Shown piece by piece: positions 5,964 to 9,865 of a DNA stretch of 9,865 bases (positions are counted from its first letter, which is position 1; each line of letters opens with the position of its first letter). The notes under the pieces were generated by a model. The model did no database searches. It was not told the DNA's origin and saw nothing but the letters and a program-made list of their open reading frames with translations. The stretch comes from JBHHZI01 sp046757965 (lineage in GTDB: Bacteria; Acidobacteriota; Polarisedimenticolia; SMYD01): positions 1 through 9,865 of the forward strand of contig JBHHZI010000121.1 in NCBI GenBank assembly GCA_046757965.1, in the 5' to 3' direction. The translations under genes were made by a program, and so were the position numbers.

Positions 5964-8510
5964 GTGCCGGTCGGTGACACGCTGGTCCCGTACATCCTGG
6001 AACTGCGCCACCGGCCGCACCGTGCCGCCTGCGCCCGCCTGGGTTCCTATCGCCGCCAGCGCTGGAGCCGTGGACAGGTGCTGGACGTGGCGCTCGCCGT
6101 TCATGACTGGCTGGCCGCCGCCGGAGTGGCGGCCGGCGACCGTGTCCTGCTCCACGGGGCGAGCGGCCCCGCCTGGGTGGCGTCGTTCTTCGGTGGCATC
6201 CTGCGCGGCGCGGTGCTGGTCCCCGTCGACGTGCGGCTGGGGCGCGGTGCGGTGGGAGAGATGGCGGCTCGCGCCGGATGCGTGGCTGAGATCGGGGATG
6301 ACCTGCAGCCGGCGCGCGCCGGCTGCCCGCGGCTGTGTCTGGACACCCTCGAGCCGGGCACCTCGACAACAGCAGCCGGCCCGTCGCCAGCGCGCGAACT
6401 GGCCCGTCCCTCTCCGGACGAGCACGTCGAGATCGTCTTCACCTCCGGCACCACGGGACGACCGCAGGGGGTTCCGATCACGCACCGCAATCTGCTGGCC
6501 AGCATCCACCCCATCGAGAGAGGCTTTCGCCGGCGGGAGTGGATCGTCGCCGCCGTACGGCCGCGCCTGCTCTGTCTGGTTCCCGGGTCGCACCTCTTCG
6601 GCCAGGTCGTGGGCATGCTGCTGCCGGTGCTCATGGGACTGCCCGTCATCTTCCTCGACGATCTCCGGCCGCGAGCCGTGCGGGCGGCCATCCGTCGGGA
6701 GAAGATCACGGTGGCCATCGCGGTGCCGCGGGCGCTGCAGCTTCTGCGCGACGACCTGATCCGGGACGGGATGGTCCCCGCGCCCATTGCCCCGTCGCTG
6801 GCCCCGTGGTGGCGGCGGGCATGGATCGCCCGGCGGCTGCGCCGCCAGCTCGGCCTGCGCTTTGCCGCCTGGATCTCCGGCGGCGCGCGCCTGGACGAGG
6901 AGGTCGAGCAGTTCTGGGACAGACTCGGCTATTTCGTCGTGCAGGGCTACGGGATGACCGAGACCGCGCCGATCATCAGTGTGAGCAATCCGTTTGCCCG
7001 CCGGCGCGGCAACGTGGGACGGCCGGTCGCCGGGCAGGAGATCCGGATCGGGCCGGACGGCGAGCTGTGGGTGCGTGGCGAAAACGTGGCGTCGGGCTAT
7101 CTCGACGACCCGCAAGCCACGTCGCGGATCTTCCAGGACGGCTGGCTGCGCACCGGGGATCGGGTGGAGCGTGACGCGGCCGGACGGCTGTACCTGCGCG
7201 GCCGGATCAAGGATGTGATCGTCGCCGCGGATGGCACCAACATCGATCCAGGCCATGTGGAGGAGGCACTCGAATCGCTTTCCGGGGTGCGCGAGGCGGC
7301 CTGTGTCGGCACCGAGGGAGCGCGAGGCGAGGAGGTTCATGCCGTCCTGATCCTGGAGGAGGATACCGACCCCGCCGCCGTCGTGGCGGCGGCCAACCGG
7401 AAGCTGCAGCCCGGAGAGCGGGTGCAGAGCTTTGCCGTCTGGCACGAGCCCGCACTGCCGCGCACCACGACGGGAAAACTGCGGCGGGCCGCGGTGCGGG
7501 AGGTGGCGGGTCATCTCCGGCGGGACGGGCGGCACGAGAAAGACGGCGCGGCCGCGCCGCCGGCCGGCAACAGATCCGATCCGGTGCGGGCTGCCCTGTC
7601 GGAGCTCAGCGGACGGGTGCCCGGCTCACTCGGCCAGGAGACCGACCTGGAACGGGACCTGGGTCTGTCCTCCCTCGATCGCCTCGATCTTCTGGTGCGG
7701 CTCGAGGAGCTCACAGGTCGCACACTGGACGAGGAGTCGGTGGCGGAGGCGACAACCCTCGCCGCACTGCAGAACGCGGTGCGGCAGTCCCCGTCGCCAC
7801 CGCTGGCCATGCCACGCTGGGCGGCCGGCGCCGCCGCCGGCGCGCTGCGCGCGCTGGGGCGCGGCCTCCTCGTCCGGCCCCTCTTCCGCGTCCTGGTCCG
7901 CCTGCGCGTGGAAGGACGCCGCCACCTGGATGATCTCGAGCCGCCATTCCTGATCGTGGCCAACCACGAGAGCCATCTCGACACTCCGGCGGTCCTTCTT
8001 GGAATGCCGGCCGGCTTGCGGCGGCGGATGGCCGTGGCCATGTCGACGGAGCACTTCCCGGCGCTGTTCCAGGGCGGGGCCGGCCAAGCCTGGGCGCAGA
8101 GGTTCGGCTACTGGCTGGCAGTGCTCCTGTTTCAGGCCTACCCGCTGCCGCGCGGTGGCGGCTTCTCCGTGACCCTGGCGTATACCGGCGAGCTGGCCGA
8201 TCGCGGCCAGTGCCCGCTGATCTTCCCCGAGGGCCGGATGCGTCACCCTGGCGAGCCGTTACCGCCGTTTCGTCACGGTCCCTCGGTGCTGGCGCGCGAC
8301 CTGCGCCTGCCGGTTCTACCCGCTGGAATCCAGGGATCCGGCGCCTGCCTGCCGCCGGGGGCCCGCCGGCCGAGATCCGGCACCATCCGCGTCCGCTTCG
8401 GAGCCCCCCTGCACCTCACGCGGGCAGAGCGCGACGGCGACATCGCTACCTTCACTCGCCGTCTGGAGGACGCCGTGCGCGCGCTGGCCGCCCCGCCCAC
8501 CGGACGGTGA
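5964..8510 (+). CDS. fused AMP-binding acyl-activating enzyme / acyl carrier protein / PlsC-type acyltransferase
   Basis: An 848-residue three-domain enzyme. The AMP-binding (ANL superfamily) domain spans about 5-515: P-loop TSGTTGRPQGV (160-170), GYGMTET (328-334), TGD (397-399), GRIKD (413-417) and PRTTTGK with the catalytic Lys505. An acyl carrier domain follows (about 539-608) with LGLSSLDRLDLL, where Ser570 is the expected phosphopantetheine site. The last part (about 640-848) is a PlsC/LPLAT acyltransferase: NHESHLD (667-673; HxxxxD His668, Asp673) and FPEGRMR (754-760). By family logic it adenylates a fatty acid, loads it onto its own carrier domain and passes it to a glycerophospholipid-type acceptor, probably at the inner membrane face. 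E. coli Aas joins related domains in the opposite order and without a built-in carrier. I chose GTG 5964, 14 bases after the upstream stop. An in-frame GTG at 5862 would overlap that gene by 88 bp with a poorly spaced ribosome site. The Shine-Dalgarno for 5964 is weak, so translation may be coupled. Acceptor and chain length are unknown. Confidence 0.93.
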   Translation: MPVGDTLVPYILELRHRPHRAACARLGSYRRQRWSRGQVLDVALAVHDWLAAAGVAAGDRVLLHGASGPAWVASFFGGILRGAVLVPVDVRLGRGAVGEMAARAGCVAEIGDDLQPARAGCPRLCLDTLEPGTSTTAAGPSPARELARPSPDEHVEIVFTSGTTGRPQGVPITHRNLLASIHPIERGFRRREWIVAAVRPRLLCLVPGSHLFGQVVGMLLPVLMGLPVIFLDDLRPRAVRAAIRREKITVAIAVPRALQLLRDDLIRDGMVPAPIAPSLAPWWRRAWIARRLRRQLGLRFAAWISGGARLDEEVEQFWDRLGYFVVQGYGMTETAPIISVSNPFARRRGNVGRPVAGQEIRIGPDGELWVRGENVASGYLDDPQATSRIFQDGWLRTGDRVERDAAGRLYLRGRIKDVIVAADGTNIDPGHVEEALESLSGVREAACVGTEGARGEEVHAVLILEEDTDPAAVVAAANRKLQPGERVQSFAVWHEPALPRTTTGKLRRAAVREVAGHLRRDGRHEKDGAAAPPAGNRSDPVRAALSELSGRVPGSLGQETDLERDLGLSSLDRLDLLVRLEELTGRTLDEESVAEATTLAALQNAVRQSPSPPLAMPRWAAGAAAGALRALGRGLLVRPLFRVLVRLRVEGRRHLDDLEPPFLIVANHESHLDTPAVLLGMPAGLRRRMAVAMSTEHFPALFQGGAGQAWAQRFGYWLAVLLFQAYPLPRGGGFSVTLAYTGELADRGQCPLIFPEGRMRHPGEPLPPFRHGPSVLARDLRLPVLPAGIQGSGACLPPGARRPRSGTIRVRFGAPLHLTRAERDGDIATFTRRLEDAVRALAAPPTGR

Positions 8511-8733
8511 TCGGAGCGGGCGCGGCCATCCTGCGCTTCGACACCAGTGCACCGGGAATCGTGGATGCCCAGGGAACAGGATGAGTCGGTCGACGCATGA
8601 TTCCGTCGCCTGGCGCCGGTCCTGAATGATGCGCGTGGGCGCGCGGGAATCGGTCCGAGATCTCGCTCACGTTGACAAAATGGACACTCATGGCCGGCGA
8701 CAACACGGCGCGGCAGTTTCTTGTACAAAACAG

Positions 8734-8762
8734 TTGACGGCCTCCGGGGCACGTTGTAGAAG
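8734..8762 (+). promoter_or_regulatory. probable sigma70-like promoter of the FG-GAP repeat gene
   Basis: TTGACG (8734-8739), a 17-base spacer and TAGAAG (8757-8762), about 39 bases before the ATG at 8802. Just upstream lie a second TTGACA (8672-8677) with no good -10 at standard spacing and an 8-bp palindrome TTGTACAA (8721-8728), which could be an operator or chance. The stretch 8511-8733 after the acyltransferase gene holds no gene and no clear terminator. Confidence 0.4.
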
Positions 8763-8801
8763 GAGTCCACAGCACCTTGATCCTGGCCGGAAGGATGGCC
8801 C

Positions 8802-9865
8802 ATGCGGAAAAAACGAGCCCTGTACGGCTCACGGGTCCGGGGCAGCACCGCCGGGATTGTTGTCGTCTCGGCCGTGCTGCTGCTGGTTCCGGGAGCCTGG
8901 CAGCCGGCCCTGGCCGGCCGGCTGTTCGCGCCCCCGATGAAGACGCCCGGAAATAGGTTCTTCTTCACCGCGGCGGCTGACCTCGACGGCGACGGGATCC
9001 TCGACCTGGTGGGCTCACGGCACCATTTCGATCAGGTGGCCATCCTGCCGGGCAACGGAGATGGAACGTTCGCCTTTCATCGCCAGGTCTCGGTGGGGAA
9101 CCAACCGGGCGACGTTCTCGCCGCGGATCTGGACGGCGATGGGCTGGCTGAGCTGGTCGTGGCCCGGCCGGAAGTGAGTTCCATCAAGGGGGGAGTTGAC
9201 GACGTGGCGATCCTGCGCGGCGAGCCCACGGGAGACTTCACGCTGCTGGGGACCCACGCAGTTGGTGTGGATCCGAACGATCTCGCCACCGGCGACTTCG
9301 ATGATGACGGCATCACCGATCTGGCGGTGGCCAACCGGGGCTGGCCGGTTCTCGGCTCCGAGGGTGACGTGTCGATCCTGCTGGGTCAGGGGGACGGCGG
9401 TTTCAAGAACGAGATCCGGGTTGCCACGGGCGGGCAGGCGCAGGCCATCGCCGTGGGGGAGGTGGGCGACGAGGTGACCGTTGGCCACAACGTCACCCTG
9501 CACGGCGATCTCGACGGCGACGGCCATCAGGATCTGGTCGTCGCGCGGGACGAGCGCGACGCGGCCATCCTGGTGCGTCTGGGCAACGGCGATGGCACCT
9601 TCCGGTCGCCTCCCCGGTTTGCTGGAGAAGACCAGGCCTTCGACGTCGCGATCGCCGACTTCAACCAGGACGGCAAGCCGGACGTGGTCTTCGTGGACCC
9701 GTCCTCGTTCAAGGGAGTCGCCAGCGTGTTCATCCAGCTCGGCAACGGCGATGGCACACTGGCCCCACCGGCCTTCTTCAAGGGAGGAGACCACTCCCTG
9801 ACCCTGGCGGTCGATGACTTCAACGGCGACGGCCGGCCGGATGTGGTGACCGGCACCGGCGACGG
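8802..9865 (+). CDS. secreted FG-GAP/VCBS repeat protein, 3' end outside window
   Basis: Open from ATG 8802 to the end of the window (354 codons and two bases), so it is incomplete at its C-terminus. The start follows AAGGA (8791-8795) at six bases. Residues 1-39 form a Sec signal peptide (MRKKR, a hydrophobic core VVVSAVLLLVPGA, cleavage likely after ALA at 38). The rest is a series of FG-GAP/VCBS-type repeats, as in integrin-alpha-like beta-propellers. Each carries a calcium-loop motif DxDxDGxxD: starts at residues 60, 109, 165, 236, 286 and 339 (for example DLDGDGILD at 60-68, DFNGDGRPD at 339-347). The intervals are 49, 56, 71, 50 and 53 residues. GNGDG turns (84-88, 261-265, 314-318) lie between them. 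Such proteins are exported and act in adhesion, polysaccharide handling or as propeller scaffolds; no enzyme domain is visible in the part seen. The third-to-fourth interval is longer, with an insertion near 205-232. Monocistronic judging by its own promoter. Confidence 0.9.
   Translation, partial: MRKKRALYGSRVRGSTAGIVVVSAVLLLVPGAWQPALAGRLFAPPMKTPGNRFFFTAAADLDGDGILDLVGSRHHFDQVAILPGNGDGTFAFHRQVSVGNQPGDVLAADLDGDGLAELVVARPEVSSIKGGVDDVAILRGEPTGDFTLLGTHAVGVDPNDLATGDFDDDGITDLAVANRGWPVLGSEGDVSILLGQGDGGFKNEIRVATGGQAQAIAVGEVGDEVTVGHNVTLHGDLDGDGHQDLVVARDERDAAILVRLGNGDGTFRSPPRFAGEDQAFDVAIADFNQDGKPDVVFVDPSSFKGVASVFIQLGNGDGTLAPPAFFKGGDHSLTLAVDDFNGDGRPDVVTGTGD

Noticed and set aside
5574..7535. Minus-strand 653-codon open frame
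   Set aside because: It lies antisense to both the six-helix protein and the AMP-binding domain, is Arg/Pro/Gly/His-rich and has no domain. Long antisense frames are expected at this GC content.
9015..9794. Minus-strand 259-codon open frame
   Set aside because: It is the antisense image of the FG-GAP repeats; its own apparent repeats simply reflect the sense-strand periodicity.

Overview
This is a high-GC bacterial chromosomal window with six supported protein-coding loci. The gene content points to an envelope-bearing (Gram-negative type) heterotroph. It includes a lipoprotein M48 protease, secreted proteins with Sec-type signal peptides, a MopE-type Cys/Asp repeat protein and an FG-GAP repeat protein. 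Candidate lineages are Acidobacteriota, Myxococcota or the Eisenbacteria/Krumholzibacteria group, but the sequence alone cannot decide between them. I see no rRNA, tRNA, CRISPR array, IS element or phage gene.

Layout: bases 1-300 hold no convincing gene, only a small hairpin at the edge. A CPBP-type intramembrane protease gene (301-1269, +) converges on, and overlaps by 40 bp, an M48 metalloprotease/TPR lipoprotein gene (1230-2528, -). A spacer of about 560 bp follows, ending in a good sigma70-like promoter (3004-3032) and a strong Shine-Dalgarno site. These lead into a MopE-like repeat gene that appears broken: its signal-peptide start (3095) is in a different frame from its body (open to 3857). 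A perfect 15-bp hairpin (3894-3928) separates this from a convergent gene for a small secreted six-cysteine protein of unknown function (3949-4500, -).

A second long spacer (4501-5268) has patches of coding-like composition on both strands but no gene I can defend. After it comes a two-gene rightward unit. The first gene encodes a six-helix membrane protein of unknown function (5269-5949). Fourteen bases later comes a large fused enzyme (5964-8510) with an AMP-binding acyl-activating domain, an acyl carrier protein domain and a PlsC-type acyltransferase domain. The last gene (8802 to the window end, +, incomplete) encodes a secreted FG-GAP/VCBS repeat protein with six calcium-loop motifs and its own plausible promoter.

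The genes do not form one evident pathway. The clearest functional unit is the membrane protein plus the AMP-ACP-PlsC fusion, which reads as a self-contained device for activating a fatty acid and placing it on a lipid acceptor. The rest is a mixed set of envelope proteases and secreted repeat proteins. I did not find a defence, mobile or biosynthetic system that I would call new. The most unusual items are the fused acyl-transfer enzyme, the frameshifted MopE gene and the coding-like remnants in the second spacer.
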